Assembly: GCA_002339015.1 (NCBI GenBank)
Contig: DDJC01000117.1
Span: 51,913 to 72,332, forward strand
Source: Burkholderiales bacterium UBA1834
Lineage (GTDB): Bacteria > Pseudomonadota > Gammaproteobacteria > Burkholderiales > Burkholderiaceae_C
Reading direction: 5' to 3'
DNA length: 20,420 nucleotides
Part shown: positions 7,843 to 16,423 of the stretch, piece by piece
How positions within the stretch are numbered: position 1 is the stretch's first letter
Layout: every line of letters starts with the position of its first letter
Translations under genes and position numbers: made by a program
The notes under the pieces: model-generated
Told to the model about the DNA's origin: nothing
Seen by the model: only the letters and a program-made list of their open reading frames with translations
Databases searched by the model: none

Positions 7843-10419
7843 ATGGACGTATCCCGCATCCGGGCCCTGCGCGGCCCCAACCTCTGGAGCCGCCACACCG
7901 CCGTCGAGGCGATCGTGCGCTGCGAACCCGAAGAGCGCGCCCTGGCCACCCTGCCCGGCCTGGAAAAGCGCCTGCGCGAACTATTCCCTGCCATCGGTGC
8001 CCTGCGGCCCGACGGCCGCCCCGACCAGATCTCGCTGGCCCACGTGCTGGAGGCCACGGCCCTGGCCCTGCAGGCCCAGGCGGGCTGCCCGGTCACCTTC
8101 AGCCGCACGGCCGCCACGGTCGAGCCCGGCATCTTCCAGCTGGTGGTCGAGTACACAGAAGAAGCCGTGGGCCGTCTGGCACTGGAGCTGGCCGAGGCCT
8201 TGGTTCACGCCGCACGCCAGGGCGCCGAAGGCCAGTTCGATGTCGAGGCCGCCATCGCCCGCCTGCGCGAACTCGATGAAGACGTGCGCCTGGGCCCAAG
8301 TACCGGCTGCATCGTCGATGCCGCCATCGCGCGCGGCATCCCCTTTCGTCGCCTGACCACCGGCAGTCTGGTGCAGCTGGGCTGGGGCTCGCGCCAGCGC
8401 CGCATCTGGGCCGCCGAGGTCGATTCGACCAGCGCCGTCTCCGAATCCATCGCGCAGGACAAGGACCTGAGCAAGACCCTGCTGGCCGCTGCCGGCGTGC
8501 CCGTGCCCATCGGCCGCCCCGTGACCGACGCGGACGACGCCTGGGCCGCGGCCCAGGAAATCGGCCTGCCCGTGGTCTGCAAGCCGCAGGACGGTAACCA
8601 GGGCAAGGGCGTGACGGTCAACATCGTCAGCCGCGAGCACCTCGACATTGCCTACCGCGCCGCCGCCGAGATCGGCGAAGTGATGGTCGAGAAGTACCTG
8701 CCCGGCTCCGACTTCCGCCTGCTGGTGGTGGGCGACAAGCTGGTGGCCGCCGCCCGCCGCGATCCACCCCACGTGATCGGCGACGGCGAACACACCGTGC
8801 GCGAACTGGTCGAGATCGTCAATGCCGACCCGCGCCGTGGCGAAGGCCATGCCACCTCGCTTACCAAGATCCGCTTCGACGAGATCGCCGTGGCCCGCCT
8901 GGGCGTGCAGGGCCTGACGCCTGACGCCGTGCCCGACAAGGGCCGCCGCGTGATCCTGCGCAACAACGCCAACCTGAGCACCGGCGGCACCGCCACCGAC
9001 GTGACGGACGACGTGCACCCCGAGGTGGCCGCCCGCGCCATCGCGGCCGCGCAGACGGTCGGCCTGGACATCTGCGGCGTGGACGTGGTGTGCGAGAGCG
9101 TGCACAAGCCGCTCGAAGGCCAGCACGGTGGCATCGTCGAGGTGAACGCCGCGCCCGGCCTGCGCATGCACCTGTCGCCGTCCTACGGCAAGGGCCGCAA
9201 CGTGGGCGAGGCCATGATCGCGCACCTGTTCAAGCCGAACGATGACGGCCGCGTACCCGTGGTCGCGGTGACCGGCACCAACGGCAAGACCACCACCACC
9301 CGCCTGATCGCGCACCTGATGGCCACCAGCGGCCTGCGCGTGGGCATGACCAACACCGACGGCGTCTACGTCGATGGCCGCCAGATCGACAGCGGCGACT
9401 GCTCCGGCCCCAAGAGCGCCCGCAACGTGCTCATGCACCCCGACGTGGACGCGGCCGTGCTGGAGACTGCACGGGGCGGCATGCTGCGCGAGGGCCTGGG
9501 CTTCGATCGCTGCCAGACTGCGGTGGTGACCAACATCGGCGCCGGTGATCACCTGGGCCTGAACTACATCACCACGGTGGAAGACCTGGCCGTGCTCAAG
9601 CGCGTGATCGTGATGAACGTGGCGCCCACCGGCTACGCGGTGCTCAATGCCGCCGATCCCATCGTGGCGGCCATGGCACCCAAGTGCCCGGGCGGCATCA
9701 TCTTCTTCGCGGCGGACCACCACCACCCCATCCTGGCCACGCACCGGGCCCAGGGCAAGCGCACCATCAGCGTCGACGGCGACAGCATCGTGGCCATCGA
9801 AGGCGCCTGGCGCGAGCAGATTCCTCTGCGCGACATCCCGCTCACGCGCAACGGCACCATCGGCTTCCAGGTGGACAACGCCATGGCGGCCATCGGCGCG
9901 GCATGGAGCACAGGCCTGGACTGGGACACCATCCGCCGCGGCCTGGCCAGCTTCTCCAACGACGCCGACAACGCGCCCGGCCGCTTCAACGTGATGGACT
10001 ACAAGGGCGCCACCGTGATCGCCGACTACGGCCACAACCCGGACGCCATGCGCGCCCTGGTCGAGGCCGTGAACGCCATGCCGGCCAAGCGTCGCAGCGT
10101 GGTGATCAGCGGCGCCGGGGACCGCCGTGACGACGACATCCGCGAGCAGACCGCCATCCTGGGTGCCGCCTTCGACGAGGTGATCCTGTTCCAGGACGCC
10201 TGCCAGCGCGGCCGTGAAGATGGCGAGGTGCTGGCGCTGCTGCGCGAAGGCCTCAAGGGAGCGCCGCGCACCACCCACGTCGAAGAGATCATGGGCGAGT
10301 TCATCGCCATCGACGCGGCGCTCAGGCGCCTGGCGCCGGGCGACCTTTGCCTGGTGCTGGTGGACCAGGTCGAGGCATCGCTGGCGCATCTGGCACAGCG
10401 GATCGAAGAGGCCTGCTGA
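7843..10419 (+). CDS. cphA: Cyanophycin synthetase, full length
   Basis: 858 residues, the normal length of CphA. It polymerises L-Asp into a backbone and attaches L-Arg to each side chain with ATP, forming cytoplasmic cyanophycin granules. Domains in order: an N-terminal domain (about 1-160); ATP-grasp domain with DKDLSKTLL, KPQDGNQGKGV (247-257) and EVNAAPG (433-439); Mur-ligase-like domain with P-loop GTNGKTT (478-484), ETARGG (541-546), VTNIGAGDHLG; and the C-terminal lid with YGHNPDA (729-735) and SGAGDRRDDDIREQ. All catalytic signatures appear present. The start ATG lies 24 bases after the cphA' stop with a weak AGAAAG before it, so the two genes should share a transcript. The gene converges on the diguanylate cyclase gene. 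No cyanophycinase or isoaspartyl dipeptidase gene is in the window. Confidence 0.97.
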   Translation: MDVSRIRALRGPNLWSRHTAVEAIVRCEPEERALATLPGLEKRLRELFPAIGALRPDGRPDQISLAHVLEATALALQAQAGCPVTFSRTAATVEPGIFQLVVEYTEEAVGRLALELAEALVHAARQGAEGQFDVEAAIARLRELDEDVRLGPSTGCIVDAAIARGIPFRRLTTGSLVQLGWGSRQRRIWAAEVDSTSAVSESIAQDKDLSKTLLAAAGVPVPIGRPVTDADDAWAAAQEIGLPVVCKPQDGNQGKGVTVNIVSREHLDIAYRAAAEIGEVMVEKYLPGSDFRLLVVGDKLVAAARRDPPHVIGDGEHTVRELVEIVNADPRRGEGHATSLTKIRFDEIAVARLGVQGLTPDAVPDKGRRVILRNNANLSTGGTATDVTDDVHPEVAARAIAAAQTVGLDICGVDVVCESVHKPLEGQHGGIVEVNAAPGLRMHLSPSYGKGRNVGEAMIAHLFKPNDDGRVPVVAVTGTNGKTTTTRLIAHLMATSGLRVGMTNTDGVYVDGRQIDSGDCSGPKSARNVLMHPDVDAAVLETARGGMLREGLGFDRCQTAVVTNIGAGDHLGLNYITTVEDLAVLKRVIVMNVAPTGYAVLNAADPIVAAMAPKCPGGIIFFAADHHHPILATHRAQGKRTISVDGDSIVAIEGAWREQIPLRDIPLTRNGTIGFQVDNAMAAIGAAWSTGLDWDTIRRGLASFSNDADNAPGRFNVMDYKGATVIADYGHNPDAMRALVEAVNAMPAKRRSVVISGAGDRRDDDIREQTAILGAAFDEVILFQDACQRGREDGEVLALLREGLKGAPRTTHVEEIMGEFIAIDAALRRLAPGDLCLVLVDQVEASLAHLAQRIEEAC

Positions 10420-10430
10420 CCAGCGGCATG

Positions 10431-10443
10431 ACCCGCGCCGGGT
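10431..10443. terminator. Short hairpin between cphA and the convergent cyclase gene
   Basis: ACCCG-CGC-CGGGT is a perfect 5-bp stem with a 3-base loop in the 34-base gap between two convergent genes. There is no T-tract. It could help end transcription from either side but is too small to be sure. Confidence 0.25.
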
Positions 10444-10453
10444 GGGAGCCTGC

Positions 10454-12364
10454 TCAGGCCACCACGCGGTTGCGGCCGCTTTGCTTGGCGCGGTAGAGCC
10501 GTTCATCGGCCACGGCGTAGATGGCATCGGGCGCCATGCCCTTGTCCTGCGGGCCCAGCAGGACAAGGCCGAAACTGGCCGTGACCCGGCCATGGGCGGA
10601 GCCCTGGTGCCGGATGTCCAGCTCCGCGATGGCCTGGCACAGCTCTTCCACGAACGCCTGGCCGCCATCGACGGTGTGCTCGGTGCCCAGCAGTACACCG
10701 AACTCCTCGCCCCCCAGACGGAAGAGCAGATCGCCACTGCGGCGCATGCGCTGGCGCACGGCTTGCGCGATGCTGCGCAGCACCTCGTCACCGGCCTGAT
10801 GTCCGTAGCCATCGTTGTAGGCCTTGAAGTGGTCCACATCGAACAGGCTGAAGACCAGGGGCGTGGCATGCCGGTCATGACGGGCGACCTCGTCGGCGAA
10901 CACCTGGTTGAAGTGCCGCCGGTTGAAGGCCCCCGTGAGTTCATCCGTGATGGACAGGGCCGCCAGGCGCTGGTTGGCCTGTTCCAGATCCTCGGTGCGC
11001 TGGCGCACGAGCGCATCGAGCCGCGTGGCCAGCGCCGTCTGCGCTTTCAGGGCCTCATGCTCGGCCTGCAGCTTCTGCGACTTCAGCGTGTTGAGCCGGT
11101 CGGCCACACCGAAGGCCAGCAGCAGCACCTGCAGTGAGGCACCGACTTCCAGCCCGTACTCGGTGAGCCAGCCCGAGGGCAGCACGCCCAACACGCTGAG
11201 GTAGTACAGCAGCATGCCTGTACTCAGCGCCGTGAAGGACAGCGTCATGAAGTAGGCCGGCCGCGACCCCTTGCTGAGCAGGTAGAGCGTGCACACACTG
11301 CCCACCACCAAGAAGGCCAGGCCCGCCAGCATGATCAGCCCGAAGGCCAGTGCATACACACCGAACAGCGGCGGCAGCATGCACAGCAGGTTCAGCACCA
11401 CCACGGTCACGAGCGCCCGGTACATGAAGCGCGGGGCCTGGCGTCGCACATCCAGGTAGTGCATCTGGAAGAGTCCCACCGTCGCCACGGCCGCGCCCAC
11501 GCTGGCGGCCAGGATCTGATTGTTCAGGTCGGGATGATCCGGCCACAGGTAGCGCAGGGCAAAGCCCCGGAAGGTGAAGGACCACACCAGAAAGCTGGCC
11601 AGGTGCAACACGTAGAAGCCGAAGGCCCTCGAGCGCGCCGACACGCACAGGAAGACGTTGTAGGCCAGCATGCCCAGCAGCAGGCCGAAGTACAGCCCGA
11701 ACGCCAAGGATTCGTTGCCGGTGTGTGCCGCGTGGGCCTCAGCCGTCCTCAGTACCGGGCTGATCGATTCCTGCAGGCCATCGTGGCTGGACAGGCGCAG
11801 GTAGATGTCGCGCTGCTCGCCCGCATCGAGCCATACGGGGAACGCCGGCGTGCGCTGGCGCAGCGGCCAGGCGTCCAGGGGCACGCGGTCGCCCGCGATG
11901 TCCTGCCGCTGGACGTTGCCGGCCATGTCAAGCTGCCATGCCTCGATGCGGTCCGGCAACGGCGAGCCGATGTCCAGCACGGCCTGCAGCCGCTGCCCTC
12001 GTTCGTTGACGACCCGTACCCTCACCCACCAGTTGCCCGGCGAGAAGCCGGGATTGAAGGTGCGGCTCGCCTGAGGCCGCCAATGCGTGGTGTCGGCGCG
12101 CGCGCCTGCCACTTCGAGCCGCCGGTCGGGGTCATGCAATACCTGCAGCGTCATGCCCAGGGGGGCGCTTTGCACCTGATCGCCGATGGGCTGTGCCATC
12201 GGTGTGGTCAATGGCGTGGCGCTGCCGGCCGGCGACAACGCAGCAGCCACGGCGTGGGGCGCCACACATGCCAGGAACAGGCAGATCAGGCAAACCAGCG
12301 CGGTGAACCAGGGCGCGGCACCCCCAGGCCTCCCGCGCAGGCGCTGGATGCCCGGGACACTCAT
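10454..12364 (-). CDS. Membrane diguanylate cyclase, 7TMR-DISM sensor with GGDEF domain
   Basis: 636 residues from the ATG at 12362-12364; a GTG four codons upstream is an alternative, and residue numbers here count from that GTG (+4). Makes cyclic di-GMP from two GTP. An N-terminal hydrophobic segment (about 23-45) is a signal or anchor. Residues ~75-215 form a periplasmic 7TMR-DISM extracellular domain, seven membrane helices follow (about 224-425), then a predicted coiled coil (428-474) and the GGDEF domain (475-640). Catalytic features are intact: DELTGAFNRR (478-487), FDVDHFK (512-518) and GGEEF (555-559). The inhibitory I-site RSGD (546-549) sits exactly five residues before GGEEF, so product feedback is expected. 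The ligand is unknown; DISM extracellular domains often bind carbohydrate-like or other small molecules. Convergent with cphA and 151 bases downstream of the oxidoreductase gene on the same strand, probably with its own promoter. Confidence 0.92.
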   Translation of the reverse strand: MSVPGIQRLRGRPGGAAPWFTALVCLICLFLACVAPHAVAAALSPAGSATPLTTPMAQPIGDQVQSAPLGMTLQVLHDPDRRLEVAGARADTTHWRPQASRTFNPGFSPGNWWVRVRVVNERGQRLQAVLDIGSPLPDRIEAWQLDMAGNVQRQDIAGDRVPLDAWPLRQRTPAFPVWLDAGEQRDIYLRLSSHDGLQESISPVLRTAEAHAAHTGNESLAFGLYFGLLLGMLAYNVFLCVSARSRAFGFYVLHLASFLVWSFTFRGFALRYLWPDHPDLNNQILAASVGAAVATVGLFQMHYLDVRRQAPRFMYRALVTVVVLNLLCMLPPLFGVYALAFGLIMLAGLAFLVVGSVCTLYLLSKGSRPAYFMTLSFTALSTGMLLYYLSVLGVLPSGWLTEYGLEVGASLQVLLLAFGVADRLNTLKSQKLQAEHEALKAQTALATRLDALVRQRTEDLEQANQRLAALSITDELTGAFNRRHFNQVFADEVARHDRHATPLVFSLFDVDHFKAYNDGYGHQAGDEVLRSIAQAVRQRMRRSGDLLFRLGGEEFGVLLGTEHTVDGGQAFVEELCQAIAELDIRHQGSAHGRVTASFGLVLLGPQDKGMAPDAIYAVADERLYRAKQSGRNRVVA

Positions 12365-12432
12365 GCCGCCGCCCACAAGGCGATGCCGCGGCTTGCGAGA
12401 GGAAGCAGCATGGCCGCGAGCTTACGGCATGC

Positions 12433-12488
12433 TGTCCCACGCTGGGACATGTTGTTCATTTCCGGACAGCCCAATGGTCCGGTTGTCC
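12433..12488. promoter_or_regulatory. Cluster of TGTCC/GGACA inverted repeats upstream of the cyclase gene
   Basis: A perfect inverted repeat TGTCCCA-CGC-TGGGACA lies at 12433-12449. A second inverted pair, GGACA (12464-12468) and TGTCC (12484-12488), follows, with a nested CCGGA/TCCGG pair (12462-12466, 12478-12482). They lie in the 151-base gap between the oxidoreductase stop and the cyclase start. The first repeat could be a terminator stem, though it has no T-tract, and the set could instead be an operator. I could not find a convincing -35/-10 pair. Confidence 0.25.
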
Positions 12489-12515
12489 ACGCTCAAGCTG
12501 CTTTCGGCGTGGCCA

Positions 12516-15500
12516 TCACGCCTCAAGCGCCGTTTTGGGGATCTCCTCGCGCAGCCAGTCGCGCAGCAGGGTGGCCCAGCGCGCCTGGGCCGCGTCCATG
12601 GCCTGATGCTTGATCGGGCCGAAGCCGCGGATGTCTTCGGGCACGCGGGCAATCTCCACCGCACGGGCCAGCCGCTGCGCGGTGAGCTGGCCCAGCAGAC
12701 CCTGGACCAGGCCCCGATACTGCGCAATCAGGGCGCGCTCGGCCCGGCGTTCGGCGCTGTGACCGAATGGATCCCATGGCGTGCCGCGCAGCCCCTTGAA
12801 GCGGGCCAGCAGGCCCATGGCAGGTTGCATCCAGGCGCCAAAGCGGTGCTTGGTTGGGCGGGCATCGCCCTTGGCCTCACCCAGCGTCGGCGGAGCCAGG
12901 TGGAAGGCGATCTTGTAGTCGCCCTCGAAATCCTGTGCGATCTGGGCCTGGAAGACCGGATCGCACAGCAGGCGCGCCACCTCGTACTCGTCCTTGTAGG
13001 CCATCAGCTTGAACAGGTTGCGGGCCACGGCCAGCGTGAGCGCCTGCCCACCCAGCGGCCGCTCGGCCGTGGCCACGCGATCGACGAAGTCCACGTACTG
13101 CCGGGCATAGGCGGCGTTCTGGTAGGCCGTGAGGTAGTCGGCACGGCGGTTGACCACGGCCTCCAGCGACTCGTGTTTGTCAACCCTCTTCGATGCCCAC
13201 TGCACCGGCTGCGAGGGCAGGGCCAGGCGCTGCACGCCCGCCAGGTCGTGCGCGGCGCGACGGCCCCATTCGAAAGCAGCCTGGTTGAGGGCCACCTGCA
13301 CCTCGTTGAGCTCGATGGCGCGCAGGATGGCGGCGCGGCTCAGCGGCACCCAGCCCTTCTGCCAGGCGTAGCCCAGCATCAAGGGGTTGGCGTAGAGGGT
13401 GTCACCCAGCAGGGCCATCGCGAGCTGGTTGGCATCGAGCCGGCCCACGGCTTGAAGGGGCTGGCCATCGGCGCCCAGGGCCTGGCCGTCGGCGGTGGCG
13501 CCTTCACCCGGGCCGGCCACGGCGGCATCGATCAGGCTGTCGCAATGCCCGCCGGGGAACTGCCACTGCGCGCTCTTCACAAAGGCCGCCGAGGGCGTGC
13601 CATGCACGTTCAGCGCCACGCGGGTGCGCCCGTTGGCCATGGTGCCCAAGGTGGCCGGCTGCGCCGCCACCAGCGGATCACACGCGATGACCAGGTCGGC
13701 CGCGCCGGTGGACACGCGCGTGGTGTGGATGGCCTGCTGCGACTCGGCGATCTGGATGTGGCTCCAGGTCGCGCCACCCTTTTGCGCCAGGCCCGCCGCA
13801 TCCTGTGTGACGATGCCCTTGCCCTCGATGTGCGCGGCCACGCCCAGCAACTGGCCGATGGTGATCACACCTGTGCCGCCGATGCCGGCCACGACGATGC
13901 CGTAGGCCCTGATGGCGCGCGGCACGGCGGGCTCGGGCAAGGCAGCACCGGGCAGCGAGGGCAGGGTCTTGTCGGCCTGGCGCTTCTTGCGCAGCGCGCC
14001 GCCTTCCACCGTGACCAGGCTCGGGCAGAAACCCTTCACGCAGGTGGTGTCCTGGTTGCAGGTGCTCTGGTTGATGCGGCGCTTGCGGCCGAACTCGGTG
14101 TCTACCGGCTCCACGCTCAGGCAGTTCGATTGCACGGAGCAATCGCCGCAGCCTTCGCACACCAGTTCGTTGATCACGACGTGCCGGGAGGCCTGCGCCA
14201 TGGTGCCGCGCTTGCGGCGGCGGCGCTTCTCGGTGGCGCAGGTCTGGTCGTAGATGATGATGGTGCAGCCCGGCAGTTCGCGCATCTCACGCTGGATGGC
14301 GTCGAGCTCGTCGCGGTGGTGCACGGTGGCGCCCGGGGCCAGGTCGGTGCAGCCGTCGTACTTCTCGGGCTCGTCGCTGACGATGGCGATGCGGCCCACG
14401 CCCTCGGCGTGCAGTTCGCGGCTGATGGCAGGCACGCCCAGGGTGCCGTCCAGCGGCTGGCCGCCGGTCATGGCCACCGCGTCGTTGTAGAGGATCTTGT
14501 AGGTGATGTTGACCTTGGCCGCGATGCTCTGGCGCACGGCGAGCAGGCCCGAGTGGAAGTAGGTGCCATCGCCCAGGTTGGCGAACACGTGCCGCTCGGT
14601 GGTGAAGGGCGCCTGGCCCACCCAGCTCACGCCCTCGCCACCCATCTGCGTGAACGTGCTCGTGCTGCGGTCCATCCACACCACCATGTAGTGGCAGCCG
14701 ATGCCAGCCATGGCGCGCGAGCCCTCCGGCACGCGGGTGGAGGTGTTGTGCGGGCAGCCGCTGCAAAACCAGGGCGCACGGTCGGTGGCGGCCTTGCCCC
14801 CTTGCGCGGTGCTCACGTTGAGCGCGCCCCGCTCCTTGGCCTCGATCAGGGCCAGGCGCTCGTCGATGCGGCGGCGGGTGTCGTCGTCCAGCAGGGCCTT
14901 CAGGCCCAGGGCATCCAGGCGCTGCGCCACGGCGCGGGCCACCAGCGAGGGGTTCAGGTCGGCCTTGGCGCGCAGCAGCCAGTGCGCGGCCGGGTTGGCG
15001 CGCGACCACTCGCCACCGGTCTGATCACCAGCCGGTTCGTCGAACTTGCCCAGCACGTTGGGACGCACATCCTCGCGCCAGTTGTAGAGCTCTTCCTTCA
15101 ACTGGTATTCGATGACCTGGCGCTTCTCCTCGATCACCAGGATCTCCTGCAGGCCGGTGGCGAATTCGCGCGTGGTGGCGGCCTCCAGCGGCCACACCAC
15201 GTTGACCTTGTGCACGCGCAGGCCGATGCGCGCGCAGGTGGCGTCGTCCAGGCCCAGATCCACCAGGGCCTGGCGCAAGTCGTTGTAGGCCTTGCCGCTG
15301 GCGATCAGGCCCAGGCGCGCGTGCGGTGAATCGATCACCGTGTGGTTGAGCCGGTTGGCGCGGATGTAGGCCAGCGCGGCGTACCACTTGTAGTCCATCA
15401 GCCGGGCTTCCTGCTCCAGCGGTGGATCGGGCCAACGGATGTGCAGGCCGCCGGCGGGCATGTAGAAATCCTCCGGCATCACGATGCGCACGCGGTCCGG

Positions 15501-16178
15501 ATCGACCGAGACGCTGCTGGCGGATTCGACCACCTCCTGGATGGTCTTCATGCCGGCCCACAGGCCCGAGAATCGGCTCATGGCCCAGGCGTGCAGGCCC
15601 AGGTCCAGGATCTCCTGCACGGTGCTGGGGAAGAACACGGGCAGCCCGCAGGCCTTGAAGATGTGGTCGCTCTGGTGCGCCACCGAGGAGCTCTTGGCCA
15701 CGTGGTCATCACCCGCCACCGCGATCACGCCGCCCAGCCGCGCCGTGCCGGCCATGTTGGCGTGCTTGAAGACATCGGAACAGCGATCAACGCCCGGGCC
15801 CTTGCCGTACCACAGGCCGAAGACGCCATCGAAGCGTTTGCGCTCAGGGTAGAGATCGAGCTGCTGCGTGCCCCACACCGCGGTGGCGCCCAGTTCTTCA
15901 TTCACGCCAGGCTGGAAGACGACGTTGTGCGCTTCAAGGTGTTCGCGCGCCTTCCACAGGGCCTGGTCGTAACCGCCGAGGGGCGAGCCGCGGTAGCCGC
16001 TGATGAAGCCGGCGGTGTGCAGGCCGGCCTGGGTATCGCGCGTGTGCTGCAGCATGGGCAGCCGCACCAGGGCCTGGATGCCGCTCATGAAGACGCGGCC
16101 CTGCTCTTGCGCGTATTTGTCGTCCAGGCTCAGGGAAGCCAGGGCCTTGAGCACCGATTCGGGCAAGGGAGCGTTCAT
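12516..16178 (-). CDS. Indolepyruvate ferredoxin oxidoreductase family protein, fused alpha-gamma single chain
   Basis: 1220 residues. The family oxidatively decarboxylates 2-oxoacids (classically indolepyruvate and other aryl pyruvates) to acyl-CoA, using thiamine diphosphate, Fe-S clusters and ferredoxin. Domains in order: N-terminal TPP pyrimidine-binding region; CSGCPH (472-477); TPP-binding domain with GDG (536-538) and N565 in YNDAVAMTGG; a basic patch at 651-657; cysteine cluster CEGCGDC...C (674-686) with more cysteines after it, as for [4Fe-4S]; the gamma domain beginning GIGGTG (765-770); and a long C-terminal extension typical of the fused proteobacterial form. The start ATG at 16176-16178 has AGGTGG seven bases upstream (16186-16191), the best ribosome site in the window; a longer open frame upstream is non-conserved-looking. 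It is divergent from the TetR/liu operon. A role on leucine-derived 2-ketoisocaproate is possible but inferred; aryl pyruvates are the default. Confidence 0.94.
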   Translation of the reverse strand: MNAPLPESVLKALASLSLDDKYAQEQGRVFMSGIQALVRLPMLQHTRDTQAGLHTAGFISGYRGSPLGGYDQALWKAREHLEAHNVVFQPGVNEELGATAVWGTQQLDLYPERKRFDGVFGLWYGKGPGVDRCSDVFKHANMAGTARLGGVIAVAGDDHVAKSSSVAHQSDHIFKACGLPVFFPSTVQEILDLGLHAWAMSRFSGLWAGMKTIQEVVESASSVSVDPDRVRIVMPEDFYMPAGGLHIRWPDPPLEQEARLMDYKWYAALAYIRANRLNHTVIDSPHARLGLIASGKAYNDLRQALVDLGLDDATCARIGLRVHKVNVVWPLEAATTREFATGLQEILVIEEKRQVIEYQLKEELYNWREDVRPNVLGKFDEPAGDQTGGEWSRANPAAHWLLRAKADLNPSLVARAVAQRLDALGLKALLDDDTRRRIDERLALIEAKERGALNVSTAQGGKAATDRAPWFCSGCPHNTSTRVPEGSRAMAGIGCHYMVVWMDRSTSTFTQMGGEGVSWVGQAPFTTERHVFANLGDGTYFHSGLLAVRQSIAAKVNITYKILYNDAVAMTGGQPLDGTLGVPAISRELHAEGVGRIAIVSDEPEKYDGCTDLAPGATVHHRDELDAIQREMRELPGCTIIIYDQTCATEKRRRRKRGTMAQASRHVVINELVCEGCGDCSVQSNCLSVEPVDTEFGRKRRINQSTCNQDTTCVKGFCPSLVTVEGGALRKKRQADKTLPSLPGAALPEPAVPRAIRAYGIVVAGIGGTGVITIGQLLGVAAHIEGKGIVTQDAAGLAQKGGATWSHIQIAESQQAIHTTRVSTGAADLVIACDPLVAAQPATLGTMANGRTRVALNVHGTPSAAFVKSAQWQFPGGHCDSLIDAAVAGPGEGATADGQALGADGQPLQAVGRLDANQLAMALLGDTLYANPLMLGYAWQKGWVPLSRAAILRAIELNEVQVALNQAAFEWGRRAAHDLAGVQRLALPSQPVQWASKRVDKHESLEAVVNRRADYLTAYQNAAYARQYVDFVDRVATAERPLGGQALTLAVARNLFKLMAYKDEYEVARLLCDPVFQAQIAQDFEGDYKIAFHLAPPTLGEAKGDARPTKHRFGAWMQPAMGLLARFKGLRGTPWDPFGHSAERRAERALIAQYRGLVQGLLGQLTAQRLARAVEIARVPEDIRGFGPIKHQAMDAAQARWATLLRDWLREEIPKTALEA

Positions 16179-16320
16179 CGTCGGACCACCTTTCAGGATG
16201 TGCCGGATCGCGCTCCAGACCGCTTGTGGCGGCCCGCGCATGCGGCAGGGATCCACGGGGTCAGTGTAGGCAGCACGCCGCCAATGCGGGTACTGGTTTG
16301 CTGCCGGAAAACCCTTGTTT

Positions 16321-16335
16321 TTGACCTTCACTCAC
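16321..16335. promoter_or_regulatory. Second operator-like motif in the divergent oxidoreductase/tetR region
   Basis: TTGACCTTCACTCAC matches the copy at 16396-16410 at 12 of 15 positions in the same orientation, 75 bases away. It is less symmetric than that copy. It lies 143 bases before the oxidoreductase start and 48 bases upstream of the -35 of the tetR promoter, where a second TetR dimer could act on either gene. No clear promoter for the oxidoreductase was found near it. Confidence 0.33.
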
Positions 16336-16368
16336 CATTTTTCGTGTTGTTTTCCCTATGAACCCGGA

Positions 16369-16396
16369 TTGACGGTCGGCGCATCGCACTGATAAT
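16369..16396 (+). promoter_or_regulatory. Sigma-70-type promoter for the tetR-liu operon
   Basis: TTGACG (16369-16374) and GATAAT (16391-16396), 16 bases apart, are close to consensus and stand out in GC-rich DNA. An AT-rich stretch lies just upstream (about 16336-16360). The predicted start near 16402-16404 leaves a leader of about 20 bases to the tetR ATG. Confidence 0.55.
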
Positions 16397-16410
16397 TGAG
16401 CGTCACTCAA
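16396..16410. promoter_or_regulatory. Candidate TetR operator over the transcription start
   Basis: TTGAGCGTCACTCAA is a 15-base inverted repeat (TTGAG / CTCAA, 5-base centre) touching the -10 box and covering the predicted start site, a position suited to repression. The downstream TetR-type gene makes autoregulation likely. A second, imperfect copy lies at 16321-16335. Confidence 0.5.
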
Positions 16411-16423
16411 ATATTCGGTTTCA

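Noticed and set aside
7981..11016. 1011-codon open frame on the minus strand across cphA
   Set aside because: It lies antisense to a clearly conserved synthetase and runs on into the cyclase gene out of frame. Its His/Ala/Gly-rich composition is typical of a shadow of GC-rich coding DNA.
12186..15329. 1047-codon open frame on the plus strand across the oxidoreductase gene
   Set aside because: Antisense shadow of a gene with full domain motifs; the translation has no recognisable family features.
16263..16268. TACACT (minus strand) as a -10 box for the oxidoreductase gene
   Set aside because: No acceptable -35 is present at 16-18 bases.
16308..16321. AAAAC-CCTT-GTTTT inverted repeat
   Set aside because: Only a five-pair AT-rich stem in an intergenic region; as likely chance as signal.
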